DNA of 64,000 nucleotides from Ralstonia sp. UNC404CL21Col (lineage in GTDB: Bacteria > Pseudomonadota > Gammaproteobacteria > Burkholderiales > Burkholderiaceae), in contig NZ_JIBE01000004.1 of NCBI RefSeq assembly GCF_000620465.1, positions 248,001-312,000 on the forward strand. Direction: 5' to 3'. Position 1 is the first letter of the stretch. Every line of letters starts with the position of its first letter. The notes below the pieces were generated by a model, which ran no database searches, was not told the DNA's origin, and saw nothing but the letters and a program-made list of their open reading frames with translations. Below, piece after piece: positions 46,486-55,800 of the stretch. The translations under genes were made by a program, and so were the position numbers.

Positions 46486-47637
46486 TCAGGCCGCTTGAAG
46501 TTCTTCGCCCAGAAACTCCTGGACATGCGCACCGCCCAAGGCGGCCACGATGCGCTGCGAGGCGAGCCCGTCGCCGTATGGGTTCAGGCGCTGCGAGAAC
46601 GCACGCCAGGCGTCGTCGTTGTCGTACAGGTGGCTGACGGCGCCGACAATGCTGTCCACCTCCGTGCCGACCAGGCGCACGGTGCCGGCCTGCACGGCCT
46701 CGGGGCGCTCCGTCACGTTGCGCATGACGAGCACCGGCTTGCCCAGTGACGGCGCTTCTTCCTGCACGCCGCCCGAGTCCGTGAGGATCACGTGGGCGCG
46801 CTGCATCAGGCGCACGAAGCGGGCATAGTCCAGCGGCTCGATCAGGTGCACGTTCGGCAGGCCTGCCAGCGCCGCCTGCACGGGCCCGCGCACGTTCGGG
46901 TTCAGGTGGATGGGGTAGACGATCTGGATGTCGTCGCGGCGCGCCAGCGTGGCCAGCGCATCGCAGATGTTGGCGAAGCCGGAACCGAAGTTCTCGCGGC
47001 GGTGGCCCGTCACCAGCAGGACCTTGCGTTCGTCGTTCAGAAATGGGAAATGCGCATCCAGCTCGGCGCGGAAGGCGTCGTCCTTCAGGATGCGCTGCGT
47101 GGTCTGCAGCAGCGCATCGATCACGGTGTTGCCCGTCACCAGGATGCGGCCGCCCAGGTTTTCCGCCTGCAGGTTGCGGCGCGACGAATCGGTCGGCGCG
47201 AACAGCAGATCGGCACACACGTCGATGGTGCGGCGGTTCATCTCTTCCGGCCACGGCTGGTAGAGGTCGCCCGTGCGCAGGCCGGCTTCCACATGGCCGA
47301 TGGGGATGCGGCGGTGGAACGCAGCCATGGCCGACATCATTGCGGTGGTCGTATCGCCGTGTACGAGGATGCGATCGGGCTGCACCGTTTCCAGCACGTC
47401 GTCAAAGGCGGTGAGCAGGCGCGCGCTCAGTCCGTTCAGCGTCTGGTTCTGCGTCATCAGTTCCAGGTCGTATTGCGGCGTGATGTCGAACAGGTCCAGC
47501 ACCTGTTGCAGCATCTGCTTGTGCTGCCCCGTCACGCACACGACGGATTCCATGGCCGACTGCTCGGCCAGCGCTTTGACGAGCGGCGCCATCTTGATCG
47601 CTTCGGGCCGCGTGCCGAAGACGGAAAGAATTTTCAT
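46486..47637 (-). CDS. wecB: UDP-N-acetylglucosamine 2-epimerase (non-hydrolysing)
   Basis: A 383-residue WecB/MnaA enzyme converting UDP-GlcNAc to UDP-ManNAc. The N-terminus MKILSVFGTRPEAIKMAPLV is diagnostic. The conserved VHGDTTTAMMSAMAAF, GHVEAGLRTGDLYQPWPEE and LTDSGGVQEEAPSLGKPVL are intact. The start at 47637 is set by homology; the ribosome site is weak. As first gene of the operon it probably supplies the sugar nucleotide for the adjacent GT2. Confidence 0.94.
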   Translation of the reverse strand: MKILSVFGTRPEAIKMAPLVKALAEQSAMESVVCVTGQHKQMLQQVLDLFDITPQYDLELMTQNQTLNGLSARLLTAFDDVLETVQPDRILVHGDTTTAMMSAMAAFHRRIPIGHVEAGLRTGDLYQPWPEEMNRRTIDVCADLLFAPTDSSRRNLQAENLGGRILVTGNTVIDALLQTTQRILKDDAFRAELDAHFPFLNDERKVLLVTGHRRENFGSGFANICDALATLARRDDIQIVYPIHLNPNVRGPVQAALAGLPNVHLIEPLDYARFVRLMQRAHVILTDSGGVQEEAPSLGKPVLVMRNVTERPEAVQAGTVRLVGTEVDSIVGAVSHLYDNDDAWRAFSQRLNPYGDGLASQRIVAALGGAHVQEFLGEELQAA

Positions 47638-47853
47638 AACCGGATAGAAGAAGCGCCGCCTACGCGTCGCAGACGCGCACACAGCTCACAGGACTGACGA
47701 AGGGAATCGATTGACGCCTCGTCCGTGCCTCCTTCTTGTTGTCGTGCGACCGTGGGGGCGGGGATATCGTGCGTCGTGCAGGCCGCAATTTTCTCAATGA
47801 ACGCGCCATTGCCGCCACCCCTCGATTTTTTAAACAGAAAGGCTGACTAGGAT

Positions 47854-47873
47854 TACCCCTTCTTTAGGGGTGA
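47854..47873. promoter_or_regulatory. Inverted TACCCCT/AGGGGTGA repeat, copy C
   Basis: TACCCCT-TCTTT-AGGGGTGA, with 6-bp perfect arms (ACCCCT/AGGGGT), 217 bases before the wecB start. It is the most symmetric of the four copies. Confidence 0.45.
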
Positions 47874-48095
47874 CGGTAATGAATGGGAAGCCGCGGAGAA
47901 AAAGTGACGAATACGCGCGTGCGTTGCTGAAACTGTCCGCGGGGCGCGGAGCCGCACTGGCGCTTGCATTGCAGCCGATTGATTGCCTGAAATTGAATGA
48001 CCGGGCAGTGAATCAGCGTTTCATGTCCGGTTTGTCTTGAAAACCGAAGCATGCGCAATTGCAACGCAAATGAAAACACAAAACGCCTGAATCAT

Positions 48096-48115
48096 TCCCA
48101 CCCATTCGAGGGGTA
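48096..48115. promoter_or_regulatory. Inverted TACCCCT/GGGTGGGA repeat, copy D
   Basis: Minus strand TACCCCTC-GAAT-GGGTGGGA; its first eight bases are identical to copy A. It lies between the MFS-gene terminator and copy C. Confidence 0.38.
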
Positions 48116-48129
48116 TGTCGATTGATCGG

Positions 48130-48164
48130 CAAAAAAAATGCGCGGCGTCTTCCAAACGCCGCGC
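48130..48164 (-). terminator. Rho-independent terminator of the MFS transporter gene
   Basis: Read on the minus strand: GCGCGGCGT, a 7-base loop, ACGCCGCGC, then A and eight T. It lies 29 bases after the MFS stop at 48194. Confidence 0.9.
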
Positions 48165-48193
48165 GCTGTGCATTATTGGGGGAAGCACAGAAG

Positions 48194-49495
48194 TTAAATC
48201 GATTCGAGTTCGCGACCGCGTGTTTCCGGCAACGTGAGCGCCGCCACAATCAGCAGTCCATAGGCGCCGGCTGCGAAGATGCCGATGGCATGCCCGAGCG
48301 AAGAATGCGCACTCACCTGCCCGATCAGGAACGGAAAGCACGCGCCAACCGCCCGGCCGACGTTGTAGCAAAAGCCCTGGCCCGAGCCGCGCACCGACGT
48401 CGGGAACAGCTCGGTCAGGAAGGCGCCCATGCCGGCAAAGATGCCCGACGCAAAGAAGCCAAGCGGCAGGCCGAGCAGCAGCATCATGCTGTCGGTCACT
48501 TCCAGGTGCGTGTAGGCCAGTGCCACCACCATCGAGCCCACGGCAAACAGGATGAAATTGCGTTTGCGGCCCAGGCGGTCGGTCAGCACGGCGCTGGTGA
48601 GGTAGCCGATGTACGACCCGATGATCACCACGGCCAGATAACCGCCGGTGCCGAGCACGGTCAGATGGCGCTCGGTCTTCAGGAATGTCGGCAGCCACGT
48701 GGTGATGGCGTAGTAGCCGCCTTGTGCGCCGGTGGTCAGTACGGCGGCGCGCAGCGTGGTGCTCAACAGCCGTGGCGAGAAGATGGCGAAAAAGCTCGTG
48801 CGTTCAGAGGCCTGCGACTTTGCTTCCTGAAACACCTCCGGCTCTTTCACCAGCCGGCGCAGGAAGAATACGAACACCGCCGGCACGATCCCCACGAGGA
48901 ACAACGCGCGCCATGCGGTTTCAGGCGGCATCACGCTGAAGAACCACGCATACAGCAATGCCGACGCGCCCCAGCCCAGCGCCCACCCGGCCTGCACCAT
49001 GCCGACGGCCTTGCCACGATCCTGCGCGCGAATGGCTTCGCCGATCAGCACGGCGCCGGCCGTCCACTCGCCGCCAAAGCCGAAGCCCATCAGCGTGCGT
49101 GCAATCAGCAGTTGCTCGTAGTTCTGCGCGAGGCCGCAGAGGAAGGTGAACACCGCAAACCAGAGGATCGTGATCTGCAGCGCGCGCACGCGCCCGATGC
49201 GGTCCGACAGGATGCCGGCCACCCAGCCGCCTGCCGCCGATGCCAGCAACGTGCATGTGCCGATCAACCCCGCATCGGCCTTGGACAGCCCCCACACGCC
49301 GATCAACGTGGGGATGACGAAGCTGAGGATCTGCGTGTCCATCGCGTCGAGCGCGTAGCCGACCTTGCAACTCCAGAACGTGCGCCGCTCCTGCGCGGAA
49401 ATCTCTCCGTACCAGCGGAACAGACCGCCGGAATTGGCTGCGGCTGAGGCGTCCGGCTCGGCGGGCGCTCGCGCAACCGTGGCTTCGGTTGTCAT
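48194..49495 (-). CDS. MFS transporter (organic/aromatic acid:proton symporter type)
   Basis: A 433-residue twelve-helix major-facilitator protein with AAGGAGG before the ATG. Motif A is GILSDRIGRVRALQ, repeated in the second half as LTDRLGRKRNF. VGYALDAMDTQILSFVIPTL near the N-terminus, with Asp in TM1, and LMGFGFGGEWTAGAVLI are typical of the AAHS/sialate/shikimate groups. It is downstream of the D-glutamate cyclase family gene (148-base gap), so its substrate may be a related acidic amino acid or 5-oxoproline (inference). Confidence 0.85.
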   Translation of the reverse strand: MTTEATVARAPAEPDASAAANSGGLFRWYGEISAQERRTFWSCKVGYALDAMDTQILSFVIPTLIGVWGLSKADAGLIGTCTLLASAAGGWVAGILSDRIGRVRALQITILWFAVFTFLCGLAQNYEQLLIARTLMGFGFGGEWTAGAVLIGEAIRAQDRGKAVGMVQAGWALGWGASALLYAWFFSVMPPETAWRALFLVGIVPAVFVFFLRRLVKEPEVFQEAKSQASERTSFFAIFSPRLLSTTLRAAVLTTGAQGGYYAITTWLPTFLKTERHLTVLGTGGYLAVVIIGSYIGYLTSAVLTDRLGRKRNFILFAVGSMVVALAYTHLEVTDSMMLLLGLPLGFFASGIFAGMGAFLTELFPTSVRGSGQGFCYNVGRAVGACFPFLIGQVSAHSSLGHAIGIFAAGAYGLLIVAALTLPETRGRELESI

Positions 49496-49643
49496 GGTGT
49501 TTCCTCCTTGTTACTGATGCTGTCTCGATGCGTTGATCGCTTATTGCTATAGACGAGCGCCTCTGCGTGCGCCAGTTGGAACCCCGATACCCGTCCGTCT
49601 TGCCTGTCTTGTCCGTCTTTCTTCCGGCCCTGCGACCGCGTGT

Positions 49644-50507
49644 TCAGGCGAGCGCTGCGGTGCGCAGGTCGGTGATCAGCATGTGCCCCGGCGCATGCGT
49701 GATGCACAGCTCCGGCCGCGCCTGTTGCACCACGGCCTGGGGTGTCACACCGCAGGCCCAGAACACCGGCACCTCGCCCGGCTGCACGGGCACCGCATCG
49801 CCCCAGTCGGGCTGGGAGATATCTGCAATGCCGATGGCCGCCGGGTCGCCAAAGTGCACCGGCGCCCCGTGCGCACGCGGCATGCGCGAGGTGATTTCAA
49901 TGGCACGGATGGCGTCGGGCACCGTCATCGGCCGCATCGACACCACCAGCTTGCCCGCCAGGCGCGACGTACCGACCGTCTCGATCGACGTGCGATACAT
50001 CGCCACGTTGCGCGACAGGGCGATATGGCGCAGCGGCACGCCGGCTTCCATCAACGCATGCTCGAACGAGAACGAGCAGCCGATGGCGAAGGCGACCATG
50101 TCGTCCGTCCACAGCGCTTCAACGTCGGCCGGCTCGTCGGCCAGTTCGCCGTTGCGATAGACGCGATAGCGCGGCACGTCGCGGCGCACGTCAACGTCCT
50201 GACCCAGATGGCGGAATACCGGCACGCCGGGCTCGGTCACGTCCAGCAGCGGGCACGGTTTCGGGTTGAGCTGGCAGAAACGCAGGAACTCGTTGGCCCA
50301 CGTATCGCGCAGCATCACGATGTTGGCCTGCACGTAGCCATCGCACAGGCCGCTGGTATGGCCGCGCAGCACGCCCGAGCGCGCCGCCAGCCGGGCGGAA
50401 TACGGATTTGCGTAGGCCACGCTGGCACCCGTGCGGGCCGGTGCGGGTGCGGGCGCCGGTTGTTCCGGCATTCTCTTTGCCTGGGCTGTCTCCACTGCCG
50501 TTGTCAT
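49644..50507 (-). CDS. D-glutamate cyclase family protein (DUF1445/PF07286, putative hydro-lyase)
   Basis: A 287-residue protein of the family known as putative hydro-lyase, renamed after the N-terminal half of mammalian DGLUCY. After a Pro/Ala-rich start come [20 protein letters not shown], then [20 protein letters not shown] (a conserved Cys), [18 protein letters not shown] and the C-terminal [14 protein letters not shown] and [12 protein letters not shown]. The start at 50507 has GGAAG upstream. Mammalian DGLUCY interconverts D-glutamate and 5-oxo-D-proline; whether the bacterial family does the same alone is not settled. It is adjacent to an MFS gene and divergent from glutaminase. Confidence 0.88.
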   Translation of the reverse strand: MTTAVETAQAKRMPEQPAPAPAPARTGASVAYANPYSARLAARSGVLRGHTSGLCDGYVQANIVMLRDTWANEFLRFCQLNPKPCPLLDVTEPGVPVFRHLGQDVDVRRDVPRYRVYRNGELADEPADVEALWTDDMVAFAIGCSFSFEHALMEAGVPLRHIALSRNVAMYRTSIETVGTSRLAGKLVVSMRPMTVPDAIRAIEITSRMPRAHGAPVHFGDPAAIGIADISQPDWGDAVPVQPGEVPVFWACGVTPQAVVQQARPELCITHAPGHMLITDLRTAALA

Positions 50508-50682
50508 GCACGTGCTTCCAAAAAGAGTTGTTCGGTTGTTCGTGCGGCAAATTGTGAAAGCGTGATGAAACGCGGTCCAACGAAAGTTTCGGATTGCCTG
50601 CGATAGGAAAAGATGATTGCCGAGGCGACTGCAGCACCCGCGTGTAGAATCCTCGCCCCACCGTTTGCCCTCCTGGCCTGAC

Positions 50683-51597
50683 ATGGACTACCAAGCGATC
50701 CTGGACACCATCCACCGCGACATCCAGCCGTACCTCGGCCGGGGGCGGGTTGCCGATTACATCCCCGAACTGGCCGGCGCCAGCGCAACGGATTTCGGCA
50801 TGGCCCTCGTCACGCTCGGCGGCGATGTCTACACGGTGGGCAAGGCGGATGTGCCGTTCTCGATCCAGAGCGTGTCCAAGCTGTTTGCCTGCACGCTGGC
50901 CTTTCAGCTCGAGGGCGAAGCGCTCTGGCAACGCGTTGGCCGCGAACCTTCCGGCAACGCATTCAACTCGCTGGTGCAGCTCGAATACGAGAACGGCATC
51001 CCGCGCAACCCGTTCATCAATGCCGGTGCGCTGGTCGTGACCGACGTGCTGTGCCGGCGCTTCGTGCAGGCCGAGACCGCGCTGGTGCAGTTCATGCGGC
51101 GGCTGGTCGATAACCCGCGCATCGACTACGTGCGACGGGTGGCCGAATCCGAACTGGCCCACGCCGACCGCAATCGCGCAATGGCGCACTTCATGAAGAG
51201 CTTCGGCAACCTGCACATGCCGGTGGAAACCGTCATCGATGCGTACTGCCGCCAGTGCGCCATCGAGATGGACTGCACGGACCTCGCACGCGCGGTGCTG
51301 TTCCTCGCCAACGGCGGCGTCGTGCCGTGGAGCGGCGAGCGCATCGTCGACGCCAGCCCCGCCAAGCGCCTCTCCGCACTGATGCTGACCTGCGGCACCT
51401 ACGACGCAGCGGGCGACTTTGTCTATCGCGTTGGCCTGCCCGCAAAGAGCGGCGTGGGCGGCGGCATCGTTGCCGTGCTGCCCGGCGAATTTGGCGTGTG
51501 CGTGTGGTCGCCGGGGCTGGACGTCAGCGGCAACTCGCTGGCCGGTCTGCAGGCGCTGGAATGGCTGACGACGCTGACCGGGCGCTCGATCTTCTGA
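50683..51597 (+). CDS. glsA: Glutaminase A
   Basis: A 304-residue serine-dependent glutaminase (beta-lactamase-like fold) converting glutamine to glutamate and ammonia. The catalytic Ser-x-x-Lys is in [35 protein letters not shown], the Tyr of [13 protein letters not shown] and the late [17 protein letters not shown] are all conserved. The start at 50683 matches the family N-terminus. It is divergent from the D-glutamate cyclase family gene, making a small glutamate-centred neighbourhood. Confidence 0.95.
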   Translation: MDYQAILDTIHRDIQPYLGRGRVADYIPELAGASATDFGMALVTLGGDVYTVGKADVPFSIQSVSKLFACTLAFQLEGEALWQRVGREPSGNAFNSLVQLEYENGIPRNPFINAGALVVTDVLCRRFVQAETALVQFMRRLVDNPRIDYVRRVAESELAHADRNRAMAHFMKSFGNLHMPVETVIDAYCRQCAIEMDCTDLARAVLFLANGGVVPWSGERIVDASPAKRLSALMLTCGTYDAAGDFVYRVGLPAKSGVGGGIVAVLPGEFGVCVWSPGLDVSGNSLAGLQALEWLTTLTGRSIF

Positions 51598-51634
51598 CGC
51601 TGCCGCCACGGCACGCTTGCGTAGTTCAGGCGGC

Positions 51635-52579
51635 TCAGGCGGCTTCCGAGTTGCGCTCGACTTCTTCGGCGATGGCGTAGCGCGGGCCGACCGACAGGCA
51701 GAATTCCCGCGCCATCGTGCGCGCCAGGCCGACGATGGCCTCGTGCACCTCCAGCCCCGCCCCCGCGCGCCACGACGCGATGATCGGCAAGGTGGGCAAC
51801 GCCGGCTCCACTTCCAGCACCGTCAAGGCGCCGCTCTCGATGCGGTCGCGCACCAGAACGGTGGGCAACGCGCCCACGCCAAAGCCGTCGCCCACCAGGC
51901 GCGTCATGGCGGCCACCGAGTTGACGCAGTTCACGCGCGGTGATTCCACCCCGCTCAGGTGCAGCAGGTTGAGCATGTCCTGATGCGGCCGCGAGTTGCG
52001 CACGAAGGTGATGAGCCGTTCGCGCGCCAGTTCGCCCAAGCTGCCATACGGATGGGCCAGCCGCGAATTGGTGGCGACCACCCAATGAATCGGGTACTGC
52101 GCGAGCTGCACGTTGCGCACGCTTTCGGCACGCAGCAGATCGGTCTGGAAGGCAATGTCGAGCGCGCCCTTCTGCAGTTGCTCGACGAGGTGCATCGCGC
52201 TGTCAGCCACGAGTTCGATTTCCAGCGCAGGGAACATCTCGGCGGTGCGCGCGATGAGCGGCGAGAGCCATGTGTGGATGACGCTGTCCATCGCCCCCAC
52301 CCGCACGCGCCCTTCAAAGCCCGGGCGCTGCGCCACCGCCGCCTGCAATTGGTGCAGCGTGCTCACCATGCGGTCTGCGTATTCCAGCACCTTGTGGCCG
52401 TCGGGCGTGAGCTGCACGCCGCGGGTGTCGCGGTCGAACAGGCGCACGCCCAGCTCTTCTTCCAGCGCGGCAATCCGCGCCGAAATGGAGGCCTGCGTGG
52501 TGAACAGCTTGTCTGCGGTGAGGCGAAAACTGCGCAGCCGCGCCACCCAGACAAAGGTTTCCAAGAAACGTAGGTTCAT
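51635..52579 (-). CDS. LysR-type transcriptional regulator
   Basis: A 314-residue LysR protein with GAGGGG upstream of the ATG. HTH: FLETFVWVARLRSFRLTADK and TTQASISARIAALEEELGVR. The effector domain runs from GRVRVGAMDSVIHTW to the end. It is convergent with glsA and divergent from the 2576-residue gene, so it may control the glutaminase/D-glutamate cluster or the large gene; no direct evidence. Confidence 0.9.
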   Translation of the reverse strand: MNLRFLETFVWVARLRSFRLTADKLFTTQASISARIAALEEELGVRLFDRDTRGVQLTPDGHKVLEYADRMVSTLHQLQAAVAQRPGFEGRVRVGAMDSVIHTWLSPLIARTAEMFPALEIELVADSAMHLVEQLQKGALDIAFQTDLLRAESVRNVQLAQYPIHWVVATNSRLAHPYGSLGELARERLITFVRNSRPHQDMLNLLHLSGVESPRVNCVNSVAAMTRLVGDGFGVGALPTVLVRDRIESGALTVLEVEPALPTLPIIASWRAGAGLEVHEAIVGLARTMAREFCLSVGPRYAIAEEVERNSEAA

Positions 52580-52889
52580 GCCCTGCCCCTCGTATTGTTG
52601 TATGCGGCTCGCCTGCGTCGCACCCGCAGCGCCATCGCGCCCATGCAGCGCAGGTTACGGATTTTCGTGCTGCGGCGCACGCCCCTGCGCGCCTGTTCGG
52701 TGGTTTTTACTCAAGACCCGCCAAAACTGCCACGAGACTTCGTAGTTTCTACAACGCTGGCGTCACCACGGCCACGCTGCACTACGTAATTCGCCAATAG
52801 CTGCGTCGCCAACCGGCGTCCAGAATGCCCCTATCACCCGATTGCTTTCAATCAGGCCCACCCCGCATGGGGCGCCGCTGGAGAACACC
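52580..52889. other. Intergenic region upstream of the giant gene
   Basis: About 310 bases without a gene. I looked for a Ralstonia hrpII box (TTCG-N16-TTCG); two TTCG occur at 52696 and 52739 but the spacing is 39. A ribosome site TGGAGA precedes the ATG at 52890. Confidence 0.5.
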
Positions 52890-55800
52890 ATGCCCGCCAT
52901 CGACGAGATCAACGGCCGCATCGTCTACTACCGTCCGCCGCCCCCTCCGCCGCCTCCGCCCACGCCCGAACAGAAACAAACCGCCGCCGACGCCAAGACC
53001 AGGACCGACGCCGCGATCCAGACGGCCAACACGGCGGTCAACAACTACATCAACAACGGCGACGACTCGAAGGCCGCGCAGGCCACGCTCGACAAGCCGC
53101 TGTCGGACGTCATCAACTCGGTGCAGAACGAGTTGCGCCGGCAGGCCGACGAGGCGCCCGCCGGCAGCGAAAAGAAGGCCATCGAAGACGCAGCCGCCGC
53201 CATCAAGAAGCGCGACCCGGATGCCAAATGGCTCGACAAGATCGTCGACGATGCAAAAGACGCGGTGGAGAAGCAAGACCCGAGCCAGCGCACCGCCTCG
53301 GAGGCCCGCGACGGCGTGCTCGACGCGCAGGACAAGCTGCAGGACGCGCAAAGCATCAAGGTCACCAACCGCACGATCGCCGAAGACAAGCAGGACTCGA
53401 TCAACACGGCACAGGCCAACCTGAACAAGGCCATCCAGGATTTCAAGACCGCGCTCGGCAATGAGCTTTCCACGTATGAGAACTTCGGCTCGGGCGACAA
53501 CCTGAAGGCGGCCAACGACGCCGCGGATGCGCTGGCAAAAGCCCATCCCGACTGGGACGACGGCAGCCTCGCATTTGCCAGGAACATCGCCACAGCCGAT
53601 GCGATCCAGTACCAGATCAACCACATCAACCCGAACGACCCGACGCTGTCGGCGCAGGACAAGGCACTCGCCACCAACGACCCGGTGCAGTTCGCGTGCG
53701 TGCAGCTGGCACGCCCTCACGCCAACGACAAGAACGCCGAGCAGATCTACGAGCAGATCGGCGCCGCCAGCTACGACGTGCGCGTGAACTACACCAAGGA
53801 TCAGGTCGCGGCCAAGATGAAGGCGGGCGATGCCGAGGGCGCGCTGAAGATCCTGTCGACAAACATGAACGACGTGTCGGTCACCAGTGCCGACCCCGAA
53901 GCGCGCGCGCATCTGTACGAAGTGGCCGGCGCACCGTTCTTCAATGCGCACAGCGACTACTTCAACAAGCAGATCAGCGACCTCACCCAGGTTTACAAAT
54001 ACGATCCGAAAGACGCTGACAGCGGGAAGAAGATGGCCGACGGCACGGTCAAGTACGACGCTGTCGGCAAATGGATGAAGGACCTCGCCAAGGTGGCGCC
54101 GCCCGAAGTGGCGGGCAACCTGCTGACCACCGTTGAAGACCGCTTCAACGACAACGGCCACTGGTTCCAGAGCAACTCGGGCGATACCTCCGGCCTCATC
54201 CCGCACGGGTCGGATTTTTACGGGGGCTTGAGCCTGACCGCAGCCGTGGCCGATTCGCCGCGCTTTGCCAGCGATCAGCCGAGCACCGACCACGCCCAGC
54301 AGGTGGCCAACTGGCTGACCACGAACTCCAACGCCAAATCGTTTCTCTACAGCATGCAGACCTCCGGCTCGGGGGGCAGCATGCCGTCGTGGGTGCCGGT
54401 GCAGAACGCCGTGGGCGACGGCAATGGCGCCACCGTCACGAACGCGCTGATCCAGCAGCACGGCAAGGACTTGCCCAACGCCGACATGCTGCAACGCGCC
54501 TTCGACCGCGGCAACGAGAAGGTCCAGCAGAAGCAGGCGGAAGCGGACTACAAGACGTTCCAGGCGGACCAGAACGGCGGTCTCAAGAACATCTTCGGGC
54601 AGATGTCCAAGGCCACGTTCGGCAAGGACAACCCGCTCTACAACGACAAGACGCAGGCCTTCACCGGCCCTGACGCCGATACGCAGCGCAAGAACTACAT
54701 CGGCGCCGCGCTGATGATCCAGGCCGACAACGCAGGCGCGCAGGCCAGCGGCGACACCAACGCCGCCTGGTACACCAGCGCCAACGGCACCAAGATCATC
54801 AACGAGGTCAACAAGGCGATACACGACGCCGGCGGCGACAACCCGAGCGTGAAGGCCATCCCGATCGCCTATGTCGACAAGAGCGCGGGGGTCATGCCGA
54901 CCGCGTTGTTCGAAGTCGCGGGCAAGGACGGCAAGACCCACTACATCGACGACCGCGGCTGGGACTACAGCAGCCTCGATGATTACCGCCACAACAACGC
55001 GCTGTCCGACGGCGGCACGATCTATCTACCCAAAAACCTTGCAGGCAAGGTCGGGCTCGACAGCAACGGCGTTCCAGACGTCGACCACTTCAGCGCGCAC
55101 ATCACCACCACGGGGCAGAAGATCCGGCACGTTGTCGATATCGTGGCCGGTGTGGCGACGGCGGTGGGCGGCGTGATCCTGTCGGTCGGCACGTTTGGCG
55201 GTGCATCCATCGTGGGCGGCGCCATGGTGGCCGTGGGCACGGGCTGGATCGTTGGCGAATCGGTCGATCACCTCCATACGCTGGCCGACCACGGCCGCTC
55301 GTGGTCGCCCCTCAATCCGGAAGCGACGAACGACTGGTTGGCCATCGTCACGTCCGCGGCCGGCGAATACAGCCTGGCCGGCAAGGGCCTCGTCGCAGTG
55401 TCCGACGTGGCCAACGCATCAAGACTGTTCAAGATCACGCGCTCGGCGTCGGACCTCGTGGCCGGAGGCGGCGGCATGATCATGACCGGCGCGCAGGTCA
55501 AGGATCTGCTGATGTACGGCGACCGGATGTCGGGCGAGCAGAAGGCCGAGTCCATCATGTTCCTGGGCCTCGGCCTCGGGCAGGTGGGGGCAACGCGCAT
55601 GCTGGAGCGTGTTGGCCTGTCGCAGGGCACCGAACGCGTCGGCCTGCTCAATGCACTGAAGAACAACGCCGATCGTTACAAGCCGACCGAGATGGCGCCC
55701 GAACCCACCACGGTGGCCGCCAACGACCCGGCCAGCGCCGGGCGCCCGACAACCGATCCGACCACCGAGCGGGTGATCACCCAAGCCGGCGGCAAGACCA

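Larger units (their letters stand above)
47638..48129. other. Intergenic region upstream of the exopolysaccharide operon
   Basis: About 490 bases with no gene. It contains two inverted TACCCCT-type elements (47854-47873 and 48096-48115), suggesting regulated expression of wecB and the genes after it. No confident -35/-10 or sigma-54 site was found. Confidence 0.5.

Noticed and set aside
52696-52742. Possible hrpII box (TTCG-N16-TTCG) before the giant gene
   Set aside because: The two TTCG are separated by 39 bases.
52848-54992. A 714-codon open frame on the minus strand within the giant gene
   Set aside because: Composition is typical of an antisense shadow (Val/Arg/Leu-rich, no domain), while the plus frame is continuous over 7.7 kb with recognised domains.
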